From Halioglobus sp. (lineage in GTDB: Bacteria; Pseudomonadota; Gammaproteobacteria; Pseudomonadales; Halieaceae): DNA of 64,000 nt. The stretch is from assembly GCA_002699145.1 (NCBI GenBank), contig PABK01000060.1, positions 442,308 to 506,307 of the forward strand. The letters run 5' to 3'. Each line of letters starts with the position of its first letter. The first letter of the stretch is position 1. A program made the position numbers and the translations under genes. The notes under the pieces were generated by a model. The model worked only from the letters and a program-made list of their open reading frames with translations, had not been told where the DNA came from and ran no database searches. This document shows, one piece after another, positions 37,160 through 46,272 of the stretch.

Positions 37160-38818
37160 ATGGCAGAAGAAAACCCGACACTCGTCGATAGATTTCGCAG
37201 CCTCAGCAGCCAGCCTGTCGCCAGGCAGGTGCGCCTGCTGCTGGGGCTGGCGGCGAGTATCGCGCTCGGCATCAGCGTTGTCGACTGGGCGCTGACGCCC
37301 GACTACACACCGCTGTACGGCGAGCTGTCGCCGTCGGCCGCCGCCGAGATCGTCGAGGCCCTGGAGCTCGGTAACGTGCCCTACGAGGTGGACAAGCGCA
37401 CCGGCCTGGTCGGCGTGCCGGCGGACGTGGTGCGCGAGACGCGGCTGAAGCTGGCCAGTGAGGGCTTGCCACGGACGGGCAGCGCCGGCTTCGAGGTGCT
37501 CAACCAGGAACAGCCCCTGGGTGTGAGCAGTTTCATGGAAAAAGCCCGCTACGATCGCGCGCTGGAGCAGGAACTGTCCAGCTCGATAGCGTCACTGGAC
37601 AATGTGCGCTCGGCCCGTGTGCACCTGGCCCTGCCCAAGCAGTCGGCGTTTATTCGCAAGAAGAACAAACCCGCGGCGTCGGTGCTGGTGAGCCTGTACG
37701 CCGGCAGCTCGCTGTCGGACCGCCAGCTAGCTGGCATCGTGCACCTGGTGGCGTTCAGTGTGCCCGGGCTGGAGGCGGAGCAGGTGTCGGTCGTCGACAA
37801 CAACGGCAAGCTGCTCTCCGGCCAGTCCGGCGAGGATGACTTCGCCTCCACCAAGGAGAACTTCCGCTACACGCAGCAGCTCGAACAGCGCTACGTGGAG
37901 CGGATAGTCGAGATTCTCACGCCGATACTGGGCGTGGGCGCCGTGCAGGCCCAGGTCTCGGCGGACCTGGATTTCACCGTGGTCGAGCGTACCAGCGAGC
38001 GTTACGAACCGGAGCGCAGCGTGCGCAGCGAAGAACTCATGGAGGAGATGTCGTCGGACAAGCTCGCCGGGGGGATACCCGGCACGCTCTCCAACCAGCC
38101 GCCCGAGGAGGCGCAGCTGTCGGCGGAGTCGGACCTGGGCGGTGCCGAGGGAGGCCAGCCGGCCCCATCGCGTTCCAGCAAGCATGAGATACGCAACTAC
38201 GAACTGGACAAGACGATCAGCCACATTCGTGAAACGCCCGGCAACCTGCGCAAGCTCACCGTCGCCGTGGTAGTCGATTACCGCGAGAAGCTGAACGCGG
38301 AAGGGGAGGTGGAGCGCCTCCCCCTGAGTGACGGGGAGATGGACGAGATCAGGGCGCTGGTACGCGAGGCGGTGGGATTCGACGAGACCCGCGGCGACCG
38401 TGTCAACGTGGTCAATGCGTCCTTCGTGCAGCCCTCTGAACTGGCGGAGTTCCCCGAGTCCTCGCTGCTGGAGCAGGAGTGGATCTGGCGTGCGGGCAAG
38501 ATCTCCATCGCCGGGCTGGGCATGTTCCTGCTGATCTACTTCGTGGTCAGGCCGTTGATGCAGGCGTCTGCCGCGCCGGTCCTCAACCAGCAGGCACTGG
38601 GCGCACCGGCCGGGGCCGCGGGTGCGCCCGGCGCCGCCGCACTGCCGGATGGCGCGGCCCTGGGCGAGGACATGGTGACCCTCGGCCACCAGGGCAACCC
38701 GGGGTTCCCCGGGCAGCCGGCCTACCAGCAGCAGCTCAGCCTGGCCAGGTCCATGGTGGAGGGCGAGCCGGAACGCGTCGCCAGTGTGGTGAAAGGGTGG
38801 GTGGCGAACGATGGCTGA
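37160..38818 (+). CDS. fliF: Flagellar MS-ring protein FliF
   Basis: A 552-residue inner-membrane ring protein. The first membrane segment is at about 24-42 (LLLGLAASIALGISVVDWAL) and the second at about 447-466. Between them are ring-building motifs (YTPLYGELSPSAAAEIVEAL; VSSFMEKARYDRALEQELS; SARVHLALPKQSAF). The C-terminal cytoplasmic tail binds FliG. Its last 8 bases overlap fliG. A hairpin CCCCGGCCGGGG lies in the 101-base gap before it. Confidence 0.96.
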   Translation: MAEENPTLVDRFRSLSSQPVARQVRLLLGLAASIALGISVVDWALTPDYTPLYGELSPSAAAEIVEALELGNVPYEVDKRTGLVGVPADVVRETRLKLASEGLPRTGSAGFEVLNQEQPLGVSSFMEKARYDRALEQELSSSIASLDNVRSARVHLALPKQSAFIRKKNKPAASVLVSLYAGSSLSDRQLAGIVHLVAFSVPGLEAEQVSVVDNNGKLLSGQSGEDDFASTKENFRYTQQLEQRYVERIVEILTPILGVGAVQAQVSADLDFTVVERTSERYEPERSVRSEELMEEMSSDKLAGGIPGTLSNQPPEEAQLSAESDLGGAEGGQPAPSRSSKHEIRNYELDKTISHIRETPGNLRKLTVAVVVDYREKLNAEGEVERLPLSDGEMDEIRALVREAVGFDETRGDRVNVVNASFVQPSELAEFPESSLLEQEWIWRAGKISIAGLGMFLLIYFVVRPLMQASAAPVLNQQALGAPAGAAGAPGAAALPDGAALGEDMVTLGHQGNPGFPGQPAYQQQLSLARSMVEGEPERVASVVKGWVANDG

Positions 38819-39818
38819 AGCAGTTTCCGCCCTCTCGGGCACACAGCGGGCCGCGATTTTCCTGCTCGGGCTGGGTGAAAGCGGCGCCGCGGCCATCATG
38901 AAGCACATGGAGCCGAAGGAAGTGCAGATGGTCGGCGAGGCCATGGCCAGTCTCGGCGATGTCACCAACGAACAGATCGCCACGGTCGTGCACGAGTTCG
39001 TCGACAAGGTCAGCTCCATCAGCCCCTTTGGCATTGGCGCCGGCGACTTCACGCGCCGCGTCATGGTCGAGGCGCTGGGCGAGAACAAGGCGCGCAGCGT
39101 GTTGAGCAAGGTGATGCAGGACGAGACGTCCAAGGGCGTCGATGCGCTGCGCTGGATGGACGCGCGCAGTGTGGCCGGCATTATTCGCGGCGAACACCCG
39201 CAGATTATCGCCCTGGTGCTGGCGTCGCTGGAACCCGATCATGCCGCCAGTGTGCTGGGCCTGTTGCCGGAGGACATCCGCACCGACGTCGTGTTGCGCA
39301 TCGCCAGGCTGGAAATGGTCGACCCGGTGGCCCTGCAGGAACTGGACCTGGTACTGGAAAAGCAGATGGTCAACCAGCGCGATATGCCGCCGGCGTCGGT
39401 GAACGGCATGAAGAGCGCCGCGGAGATTCTCAACAACCTGGACAGCGCCGAGGAGACCCAGCTGATCGATGCGCTGAAACAGATCGACAGTGAGCTGGGG
39501 GAGAAAGTCCAGGAGCAAATGTTTGTCTTCGACAATCTCATGGCCCTGGACGATCGCGGCATGCAGCGCCTGATCCGCGAGATAGCGGTGGACAACCTGG
39601 TGGTCGCGCTGAAAGGGGTCGACGACGACCTCAAGAACAAGTTCTTCAACAACATGTCGTCCCGCGCCGCGGACATGCTGAAAGAGGATCTCGAGGCCAA
39701 GGGTCCGGTGAAGCTGTCCGAGGTCGAGGCGCAGCAGAAAGAGATTCTCGTTATCGCCGCCGGCCTGGCGGAGGCGGGCGAGATATTCCTCGGCAAGGGA
39801 GGGGACGATTTTGTCTGA
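38811..39818 (+). CDS. fliG: Flagellar motor switch protein FliG
   Basis: A 335-residue rotor protein that meets the stators. N-terminal ALSGTQRAAIFLLGLGESGA, middle EHPQ motif (GEHPQIIALVLASLEPDHAA), hinge, and C-terminal torque helix with charged residues (LDDRGMQRLIREIAVDNLVV, LKNKFFNNMSSRAADML). It must interact with both MotCD and PomAB, encoded downstream. Start overlaps the end of fliF. Confidence 0.96.
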   Translation: MAEAVSALSGTQRAAIFLLGLGESGAAAIMKHMEPKEVQMVGEAMASLGDVTNEQIATVVHEFVDKVSSISPFGIGAGDFTRRVMVEALGENKARSVLSKVMQDETSKGVDALRWMDARSVAGIIRGEHPQIIALVLASLEPDHAASVLGLLPEDIRTDVVLRIARLEMVDPVALQELDLVLEKQMVNQRDMPPASVNGMKSAAEILNNLDSAEETQLIDALKQIDSELGEKVQEQMFVFDNLMALDDRGMQRLIREIAVDNLVVALKGVDDDLKNKFFNNMSSRAADMLKEDLEAKGPVKLSEVEAQQKEILVIAAGLAEAGEIFLGKGGDDFV

Positions 39819-40407
39819 CCCGGGCAGCTCCGTCGAACTTTGGAACGCCCCGCCCTTCGAGCAGACAGCGGCAGAATCCGGCGACCAGTCCAGTGCCGGC
39901 GAGCGCGAGGCGCTGGCCCAGGCGATGGGGTTCCAGTCGGGCCACAAGGAGGGTTTCGCCGCGGGCAAGCTCGAGGCCCAGCAAATCATCGCGAGCCTGC
40001 TGTCGGTGGCGGACCAGATGGCGCAACCCTACCGCGAACTGGACGAGATAGTGACCCGCGAGCTGGCGCAGATGGCCATGCTGCTGGCCCGGCAGATCGT
40101 GCGGCGTGAGCTGAGCGTGGACACCCAGATCATCGAGGGGCTGGTGGAAGAGGCGCTGGCGACCCTGTACAAGCTGGACGGCGAGACCATCATTTTCCTC
40201 AATCCCGCGGACGCCAAACTGCTGCAGGACTTCGCCCCTGAATCGCTGGAGGGCAAGGACTGGAAAATCGTCGAGGACGCCAACCTGCAGGCGGGCGGCT
40301 GCCAGGTGAAAACACCCACATCCTTTGTCGACGCCTCGGTGGAAAAACGTATCGAGAGCGTTTTCGCCGGTCTCGTCGAGATCTGCGAGCAGGGTGCGGA
40401 AAGCTGA
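39811..40407 (+). CDS. fliH: Flagellar export apparatus stator protein FliH
   Basis: A 198-residue negative regulator and docking partner of the FliI ATPase. It starts at a TTG codon (MSDPGSSVELWNAPPF) with GGAGGGG 9 bases upstream, overlapping fliG by 8 bases. It has the FQSGHKEGFAAGKLEAQQII coiled region with a G-x3-G pattern and the C-terminal LARQIVRRELSVDTQII and AGGCQVKTPTSFVDASVEKR motifs. Confidence 0.93.
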   Translation: MSDPGSSVELWNAPPFEQTAAESGDQSSAGEREALAQAMGFQSGHKEGFAAGKLEAQQIIASLLSVADQMAQPYRELDEIVTRELAQMAMLLARQIVRRELSVDTQIIEGLVEEALATLYKLDGETIIFLNPADAKLLQDFAPESLEGKDWKIVEDANLQAGGCQVKTPTSFVDASVEKRIESVFAGLVEICEQGAES

Positions 40408-40409
40408 CG

Positions 40410-41780
40410 GTGAATGCCCTCGAGCAGCTCGCGGGCGAGCGCCCCGGCCGCCTGGCCCAGCGACTGTCGCGGCTCTCCGCGAGCATACAGCCGCTGGTCC
40501 TGCAGGAAGAGGGTTCGCTGGTGCGCATGATCGGCATCAAGCTGGAGGCGGTGGGTTGCCAGGCGCCCATCGGCAGCCGCTGCAAGATCATCACCGACGA
40601 GGGCGATACCATCGAGGCGGAGGTGGTGGGCTTTTCCGATGGCAGCCTGTTCCTCATGCCCGAGGGCAACCTGCGCGGCGTCAAGCTAGGCGCACGCGTC
40701 GTGCCGCTGCAGACCGGCGGTGTTGTCTCGGTTGACGAGCAGTTGCTGGGCCGGGTGGTGGACGGCGCCGGCAACCCGATCGATGGCCGCGGCCACATCG
40801 GTTGCCTGCACCACGTGCCGCTCAAGGGCGAATCCATCAACCCGCTGCACCGCAGCCCCATCACCGAGCCGCTGGACGTGGGAGTGCGCGCGATCAACGC
40901 GCTGCTCACGCTGGGCAAGGGGCAGCGCGTCGGCCTGTTCGCGGGCAGCGGCGTCGGCAAGAGTACGCTGCTGGGCATGATGACGCGTCATACCGAGGCC
41001 GATGTCATCGTCGTCGCGCTGGTGGGCGAGCGCGGCAGGGAGGTGCGTGAGTTCGTCGACGACATTCTCGGTCCCGCCGGACTCGCCCGCGCCATTGTCG
41101 TCGCGACCCCGGCGGATGACTCGCCGCTGATGCGCATTCACGGCGCCTGGCGCGCCACCGCGATCGCGGAGTTCTTCGCCGCCCGTGGCAAGAACGTACT
41201 GCTGTTGATGGACTCGCTCACCCGGGTCGCCCAGGCGCAGCGCGAGATCGGCCTGGCGGTCGGTGAGCCCCCGGTGTCCAAGGGCTACCCGCCCTCGGTG
41301 TTTTCCGAATTGCCGGCGCTGGTGGAGCGCGCGGGAAACGGGGTCAACGGTTCCATCACGGCGGTCTACACGGTGCTGGTGGAGGGCGGGGATTTCGACG
41401 ACCCGGTGTCCGACGCGTCGCGCGCGATCCTCGATGGGCACATCGTGCTGTCCAGGGAGGTGGCGGACTCCGGCCTGTTCCCGGCGATAGACATCGACAG
41501 CTCGGTGAGCCGCCTGATGCCGAGCATCGCCGGCGAGGAGCAGTTAGCCAGCGCCAGGCTGGTGAAGGCCCTGTACGCGACCTACCAGCAGAATCGCGAC
41601 CTGATCAATATCGGCGCCTACCAGGCGGGCTCCGACGAGAGTATCGATCGCGCCATCGCCGCGGCGCCGCGTATTCGCGGCTTTATCGCCCAGGCGGGCA
41701 ATGAGAAGGTTGATATGGCGGCGAGCACCGCGGCGCTGTTCCAGGTAGCGAGCCCTGAACTGGAAGGTGCCGGGCAATGA
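40410..41780 (+). CDS. fliI: Flagellum-specific ATPase FliI
   Basis: A 456-residue ATPase of the export apparatus, related to F1-beta. GTG start two bases after fliH. Walker A is GLFAGSGVGKST, followed by VIVVALVGERGREVREF and the Walker B LLLMDSLTRVAQAQREIGLA. The PPVSKGYPPSVFSELPALVE segment and VEGGDFDDPVSD are specific to FliI. Confidence 0.96.
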   Translation: MNALEQLAGERPGRLAQRLSRLSASIQPLVLQEEGSLVRMIGIKLEAVGCQAPIGSRCKIITDEGDTIEAEVVGFSDGSLFLMPEGNLRGVKLGARVVPLQTGGVVSVDEQLLGRVVDGAGNPIDGRGHIGCLHHVPLKGESINPLHRSPITEPLDVGVRAINALLTLGKGQRVGLFAGSGVGKSTLLGMMTRHTEADVIVVALVGERGREVREFVDDILGPAGLARAIVVATPADDSPLMRIHGAWRATAIAEFFAARGKNVLLLMDSLTRVAQAQREIGLAVGEPPVSKGYPPSVFSELPALVERAGNGVNGSITAVYTVLVEGGDFDDPVSDASRAILDGHIVLSREVADSGLFPAIDIDSSVSRLMPSIAGEEQLASARLVKALYATYQQNRDLINIGAYQAGSDESIDRAIAAAPRIRGFIAQAGNEKVDMAASTAALFQVASPELEGAGQ

Positions 41781-42211
41781 AGGACGACAAGATGGGCAAG
41801 GTGGCCGCCGTGGCCAGGCTCGAGGCGCAAAAGTCGGCGCAGCAACTCAGCCAGAGCCAGGCCTCCCACGGCGATAAAGTCGCCCGCCTGGAGCAACTCA
41901 TGCAGTTCAAGGCGGACTACGAGCGCACCCTGAACACGCGCGGCAGCGAGGGTATGGATGCGCGCCAGTTCCAGGACTACCGCCTGTTCCTGACCCGGCT
42001 GAACGAGGCCATCGCCCAGCAGACCCAGGAAATCGCCGGTTCGGAAGCGACGCTCGGCGAGGTCCGCGCCGAATGGGCGTCAAAAAGCCAGCGCAACCAG
42101 GCGCTGGACCAGCTGGTGGAGGAGCGGCAGCGGGAGCGGGTGAAGGCGCGCGAAAAACTCGACCAGAAGCGCGCCGATGATGATTCCCTGGTGCGCGGGC
42201 AGGAGCGCTAG
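41777..42211 (+). CDS. fliJ: Flagellar export protein FliJ
   Basis: A 144-residue coiled-coil protein that links the ATPase ring to FlhA. Start overlaps the fliI stop as ATGA. The whole chain is helical and charged (LEAQKSAQQLSQSQASHGDK; LDQLVEERQRERVKAREKLD). The first-residue motif KMGKVAAVARLEAQK is FliJ-like. It ends the fliEFGHIJ set; a sigma-54 promoter for fliK begins two bases after its stop. Confidence 0.9.
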   Translation: MKDDKMGKVAAVARLEAQKSAQQLSQSQASHGDKVARLEQLMQFKADYERTLNTRGSEGMDARQFQDYRLFLTRLNEAIAQQTQEIAGSEATLGEVRAEWASKSQRNQALDQLVEERQRERVKAREKLDQKRADDDSLVRGQER

Positions 42212-42212
42212 C

Positions 42213-42228
42213 TGGCACAGAACTTGCC
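42213..42228 (+). promoter_or_regulatory. Sigma-54 promoter for fliK
   Basis: TGGCAC-AGAAC-TTGCC, full -24 and near-perfect -12, GG-N10-GC spacing. Predicted start near 42239, 25 bases before the fliK GTG. Confidence 0.85.
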
Positions 42229-42263
42229 ATATTCCCTGGCGAAGTTGTTGAAGGACGATAGCA

Positions 42264-43739
42264 GTGATTCCTGTTCTGGTGGGAGGAAGCCCTGGCACGC
42301 CGGGCGCCGAGCGCGCTCCCGTGTCGCCGCAAAGTGGCGCAGACACTGGTTCTGGCGGTAGTTTCTCCGACCTGTTGCATGCCCAGGAGCAGACCCTGCC
42401 GCCCGGCGCCGGCGACGCTACGGCGACGGGTGGCGGCGGCAAGGATTTGCCGCCCGGCAGCACGGAATTGCCGCCGGAAACGGCCGGTGCGGAGACTGCC
42501 GGCGAGCAACCGCCCGCCGCTGCGGGTGCGCAGCCGCCACCCGGGCCTGCGCCGACGGCCGCAGAGTCGGCAACGGCAACGACAACAGCAATCGACGCAG
42601 AGGGCCCTGTCCCGCCCACCGCTGTCAACACCGGCGGTATGGCCGCGAATCCCGGCGCGCCCGTCCCGGGCGGGCCGCAGACCCCCGGTGCGGTCGCGCA
42701 TGCCGCCACCGGCGCCACAGCGGAAGGCCCTGCCGGCGAGGTGGCGCCGGCCACCCGGCCCGTGCCGGCCGGCGCGCCGCAGGCCATGCCCGCGGCAACG
42801 GAGAATGTGAACGCCCCGGCCAGCGCTGCCGGCTCCGCGCTGGGCGCCAGCGGGAACCTCCCCGCCAGTGGATCCACCGCTGCGACTGCGGAGCAACTTG
42901 CGCCCGGGGAGGCGGATCTCACACGCCTGGCGCAGCCCAGCCCGACAGGCGCGGCAACAGTCCCCGGCGCCGACGCGGACACGGCGGGCGAAGTGCGGCG
43001 CCCGGCGAACCCGGCCGCGTCACTGGCGGGCGATGACCGGCTGGCGCAGCGCGCGGCAGCCGGCGATGTGGGCCGCTCTGCCATGCTCGACGCCGCGGCG
43101 ATGAGCGGCAGGATGGAAGTGGCGGGCGATGACAACAGCGCCGCCTTGCGTCTCGGCACGGAAGCGCTACAGGCGCCTGCTGGGGCAGATGCCGCCCGGC
43201 CCGCGACCAGCGCCAGCGCTGCGCCGCCATTCGCCACACTGGCCGGTCCGGCCACGGCCTTGAGCGTTGACAGCACCGTGCAGCCGGGCGTGAAGACCGA
43301 TGTAACCGGAGTGCTCGTGGCGCGCCCCGGCGAGCCGGCCTGGAACAACGAGGTGGCCGGGCGTATTTCCCTGCTGCTGCGCAACGGCATGCCCGAGGCC
43401 AGCCTGCAGCTCAACCCTCCCGAACTGGGACGCATGGACGTGCGCATCGCAACCGACGGGGACCAGGCGCGCATACTGTTCACCGTGCAGGGGGCGGAGA
43501 CCCGCGACCTGGTCGAACAGGCGCTGCCGCGATTGCGTGACATGCTGGCGCAGGACGGCTTGTCCCTGGCCCGCTTCGACGTCGCCGACCAGTCCAGCGG
43601 GGAACGCCAGGCGCAGGGCGAGTTCGCCGCCGTGGCGTCACCTGACGCCGAGCTCGTCGGCGCCGAGGATATCCCGTCCGGTCCGCTGTCGTCAGCGGCC
43701 AACGTGCGCGCGGACGCCCTGGTGGACTACTACGCCTGA
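42264..43739 (+). CDS. fliK: Flagellar hook-length control protein FliK
   Basis: A 491-residue molecular ruler exported during hook growth. It starts at GTG (MIPVLVGGSPG) with AAGGA upstream. Residues about 30-360 are Ala/Gly/Pro-rich and disordered, as expected for a ruler. The C-terminal Flg_hook domain (about 370-450) has RISLLLRNGMPEASLQLNPP, then ELGRMDVRIATDGDQARI and VEQALPRLRDMLAQDGLSL. It is followed by a classic terminator. Confidence 0.92.
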   Translation: MIPVLVGGSPGTPGAERAPVSPQSGADTGSGGSFSDLLHAQEQTLPPGAGDATATGGGGKDLPPGSTELPPETAGAETAGEQPPAAAGAQPPPGPAPTAAESATATTTAIDAEGPVPPTAVNTGGMAANPGAPVPGGPQTPGAVAHAATGATAEGPAGEVAPATRPVPAGAPQAMPAATENVNAPASAAGSALGASGNLPASGSTAATAEQLAPGEADLTRLAQPSPTGAATVPGADADTAGEVRRPANPAASLAGDDRLAQRAAAGDVGRSAMLDAAAMSGRMEVAGDDNSAALRLGTEALQAPAGADAARPATSASAAPPFATLAGPATALSVDSTVQPGVKTDVTGVLVARPGEPAWNNEVAGRISLLLRNGMPEASLQLNPPELGRMDVRIATDGDQARILFTVQGAETRDLVEQALPRLRDMLAQDGLSLARFDVADQSSGERQAQGEFAAVASPDAELVGAEDIPSGPLSSAANVRADALVDYYA

Positions 43740-43749
43740 GCGTCCCGCC

Positions 43750-43779
43750 GCGGCGCCCGCTGCCGGGCGCCGCCGTTTT
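43750..43779 (+). terminator. Intrinsic terminator after fliK
   Basis: A 10-bp perfect stem (GCGGCGCCCG / CGGGCGCCGC) with a CTGC loop, followed by CGTTTT. It lies 10 bases after the fliK stop codon and before the fliL promoter. Confidence 0.85.
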
Positions 43780-43878
43780 CATCAGTGCTATTCCCTCACC
43801 TCCCGCCGATGCGTCAAATCTCTGACGTCCATTCGCGAATACCCTCATAACTCATTGTATATAAAGTAAAAAAATACA

Positions 43879-43894
43879 TGGCACAGGAATTGCA
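43879..43894 (+). promoter_or_regulatory. Sigma-54 promoter for fliLMNOPQR-flhBA
   Basis: TGGCAC-AGGAA-TTGCA, a perfect RpoN consensus with exact spacing, following an AT-rich stretch. Predicted start is near 43905. The leader before fliL is about 107 bases. Confidence 0.92.
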
Positions 43895-44011
43895 AACTCC
43901 GCAGGCAGTGCAAGTGTGCCAGGGCGGGCTCGCGCGGGCGTGCCGCCACGGGCGGCAGGCGCGAGGCGCAACCGGGCGGCACCCGCCGCCACGCCAGGAG
44001 GAAGTGACAGG

Positions 44012-44467
44012 ATGAAAAAAATCATAATCGCGGTGGTCGTACTGCTGTTGCTCGGCGGCGGCGCCGGGGCGTTTTTCCTGCTGCAGGGCGCAGAGGATGA
44101 GGCGGTTGCCGCCGAGGGGGGCGAGGCGGTGGTCGAGGAGGAGCCGCAGGGCGACCCGATCTACCTGTCGCTGAACCCGGCCTTCCTGGTCAACTTCGAT
44201 CACAACGGCACGATTCGCTACCTGCAGGTCGAGATGCAGGTGATGGCCCGCGACCAGGAGATCATCGACAAGGTCCAGGTGAACATGCCCGCGGTGCGCA
44301 ACAAGGTCATCCTGTTGCTCAGCGACCAGAAGTACGACGATGTCAGCACCGTGGAGGGCAAGGACAAGCTGCGCCAGGAAGTGTTGACGGCTGTCAACGA
44401 GGCGCTGCAGTTCAGCGGCAAGAACGCCCTGGACGAAGTTTTCTTCACCAGCTTCGTCATACAGTAG
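44012..44467 (+). CDS. fliL: Flagellar basal body-associated protein FliL
   Basis: A 151-residue inner-membrane protein that supports stator function under load. One membrane helix near the N-terminus (IIIAVVVLLLLGGGAGAFFL), an acidic linker, then the periplasmic stomatin-like domain (IYLSLNPAFLVNFDHNGTIR; YLQVEMQVMARDQEIIDKV). AGGAGG lies 10 bases before the ATG at 44012; the frame is open further upstream but without a good start. Confidence 0.94.
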   Translation: MKKIIIAVVVLLLLGGGAGAFFLLQGAEDEAVAAEGGEAVVEEEPQGDPIYLSLNPAFLVNFDHNGTIRYLQVEMQVMARDQEIIDKVQVNMPAVRNKVILLLSDQKYDDVSTVEGKDKLRQEVLTAVNEALQFSGKNALDEVFFTSFVIQ

Positions 44468-44473
44468 GCGCCG

Positions 44474-45454
44474 GTGTCCACCAAGGAAGTCTTGTCGGAG
44501 GGCGAACTCGATGCGTTGATGGAGACGTTCTCCGATGCCGACGCGTCGCCCGGCGATCCCGCCTTCGCGAAGAGCTGCGAGCCCTTTGATTTTACCGCGC
44601 GCGATGACAATCCGCTGGCGCAGATGCCCGCGGTGGACAAGCTGAACGAGCGGTTCGCGGTGGACTACGCACAGGTGGTACGCAAGCTCTACGGCATTTC
44701 CGTGCAGGTGGAGGCGGGTGACTCGCGGCTGGTGTCCATCGACGAGCTGTTCGCTGACATCGCCTCGCCCACGGCGGTGAACACGGTGCGCATCTCCCCG
44801 ATCAACGGTATGTCCCACGTGATTTTCCCCGGGGAACTGTTGTCGCTGGTGGTGGATAGGTACTTCGGCGGCGGCGTGGGCGAGGGCGCCGCGCCGCTGG
44901 CTCGCGCCAGCCTGACCCACAGCGAGCGCAGGGTGAACGATGCGCTGCTGGAGGGTTTTCTGACCACGCTGGCGGAGACATGGCGCGAAAAATTGCAACT
45001 GGCGCCCAGCGTGCATTCTTTCGAGTGCAATCCTGACTTCCTGCAGCCGCCGGTGCCCGGCGAGAAGGTGATTTGCTTCCCCTTCGAGTTGCGTGTCGGC
45101 GACTGGTCTTCCAGCGTCACCTGGGCCGTGCCCAATGCCTCGATGGAGCCCCTGCGCGCCAGGCTTGGCAGCGCCGGCATCGAGCAGCAGGCGGCGGAAA
45201 AGAACAGTGACTGGCAGCAGCACTTCATGCGCGAACTGGGCAGCGTGGAACTGGAGATCAGTGGCGCGTTTGTCCCGGAGCAGGTCAGCATCGCGGAAGT
45301 CCTGGGCTTCAAGGCCGGCTCGATTGTGCCGCTGAGGATGCCGACGGAAGTCATCGTGTCGGTAGAGGGGCAGCCGTTCTCACTGGGTGAGCACGGCTCA
45401 CTGAACGGGCAGAAATCGGTAAAGATCAAGGAAATGCTTCGGGGTGAGGGATAA
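44474..45454 (+). CDS. fliM: Flagellar motor switch protein FliM
   Basis: A 326-residue switch protein. GTG start. The N-terminal CheY-binding peptide is kept (LSEGELDALMETF; the usual pattern is LSQxEIDALL), which implies the motor still listens to a CheY encoded elsewhere. The middle CheC-like domain (TVRISPINGMSHVIFPGELL, LVVDRYFGG) and the C-terminal SpoA domain (FVPEQVSIAEVLGFKAGSIV) are complete. Confidence 0.96.
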   Translation: MSTKEVLSEGELDALMETFSDADASPGDPAFAKSCEPFDFTARDDNPLAQMPAVDKLNERFAVDYAQVVRKLYGISVQVEAGDSRLVSIDELFADIASPTAVNTVRISPINGMSHVIFPGELLSLVVDRYFGGGVGEGAAPLARASLTHSERRVNDALLEGFLTTLAETWREKLQLAPSVHSFECNPDFLQPPVPGEKVICFPFELRVGDWSSSVTWAVPNASMEPLRARLGSAGIEQQAAEKNSDWQQHFMRELGSVELEISGAFVPEQVSIAEVLGFKAGSIVPLRMPTEVIVSVEGQPFSLGEHGSLNGQKSVKIKEMLRGEG

Positions 45455-45481
45455 ATCGGTGGACAGACCGGGACGGGAACA

Positions 45482-45865
45482 ATGACTGAGGAAAGCGAAG
45501 TAAAACTGGGCGAGGCCCTGGACCGCGCGGCGCAGGGTGACCCCGCCCCGGGCAGTGAGGCGCAGGCCGCGCCGGAAATCGCGCCGGCCAAGGGCAGCGG
45601 GGCCGAGATCAACCTGGACGCGCTACTGGATGTGCCGGTGACGCTGTCCGTGGAGGTCGGTCGCAGCAGGGTGCCGATCAAGCACCTGCTGAGTTTCAAC
45701 CAGGGCTCGGTCATCGAACTGGACAAGGAGGTGAACGAGCCGCTGGACCTGCTGGTCAACGGCACACTGATGGCGCGCGGTGAGGTGGTCGTGGTGGACG
45801 GCAAGTTCGGCCTGCGCCTGATCGACATCGTCAGTCCCGCCGAACGGCTGAAGAAGCTAAAGTAA
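45482..45865 (+). CDS. fliN: Flagellar motor switch protein FliN
   Basis: A 127-residue C-ring protein. An acidic and Ala-rich N-terminus is followed by the SpoA core LDALLDVPVTLSVEVGRSRV, then IKHLLSFNQGSVIELDKEVN and NGTLMARGEVVVVDGKFGLR. GGGA is upstream. Its TAA stop overlaps the fliO ATG. Confidence 0.97.
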   Translation: MTEESEVKLGEALDRAAQGDPAPGSEAQAAPEIAPAKGSGAEINLDALLDVPVTLSVEVGRSRVPIKHLLSFNQGSVIELDKEVNEPLDLLVNGTLMARGEVVVVDGKFGLRLIDIVSPAERLKKLK

Positions 45866-46272
45866 TGAGCGCAACGTCGCGGGCGAGGTATTGCGGGGTG
45901 GCCACGGCGGTCCTGCTCGCGGCGGCCTGTCCCGTCGCCCTGTCCGCGCCGGGGGTGCAGGAAGCCGGGGTGTTCAACGCGCGTTACCTGATGCAGGTGT
46001 TCGTCTCGCTGCTGTTCGTGCTGGCTTGCCTGCTCGGCCTGCTGTACCTGCTCAAGCGTCTGCACGGCGGGACGGCGAGCGCTCGCCAGGGTATCCAGGT
46101 GCTGGCGTCGGTAAAGGTCGGGGCACGTGAGAAAATCCTCCTGCTGGAAGCGGGGGAGAGCCAGCTCCTGGTGGGCGTGGCCGCCGGCAGCGTGCGCACC
46201 CTGCATGTCTTCGAGGGCGGACGCGACTTCGACGCGGTGCTGTCCAGCGTGTCCCCGGAGGCCGGGGCGTGA
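45865..46272 (+). CDS. fliO: Flagellar biosynthesis protein FliO
   Basis: A 135-residue bitopic membrane protein helping FliP assembly. It has an N-terminal signal-like helix, a membrane segment (MQVFVSLLFVLACLLGLLYL) and then a cytoplasmic domain (IQVLASVKVGAREKILLLEA, GESQLLVGVAAGSVRTLHVF). Short and poorly conserved, but the position between fliN and fliP is diagnostic. Confidence 0.92.
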   Translation: MSATSRARYCGVATAVLLAAACPVALSAPGVQEAGVFNARYLMQVFVSLLFVLACLLGLLYLLKRLHGGTASARQGIQVLASVKVGAREKILLLEAGESQLLVGVAAGSVRTLHVFEGGRDFDAVLSSVSPEAGA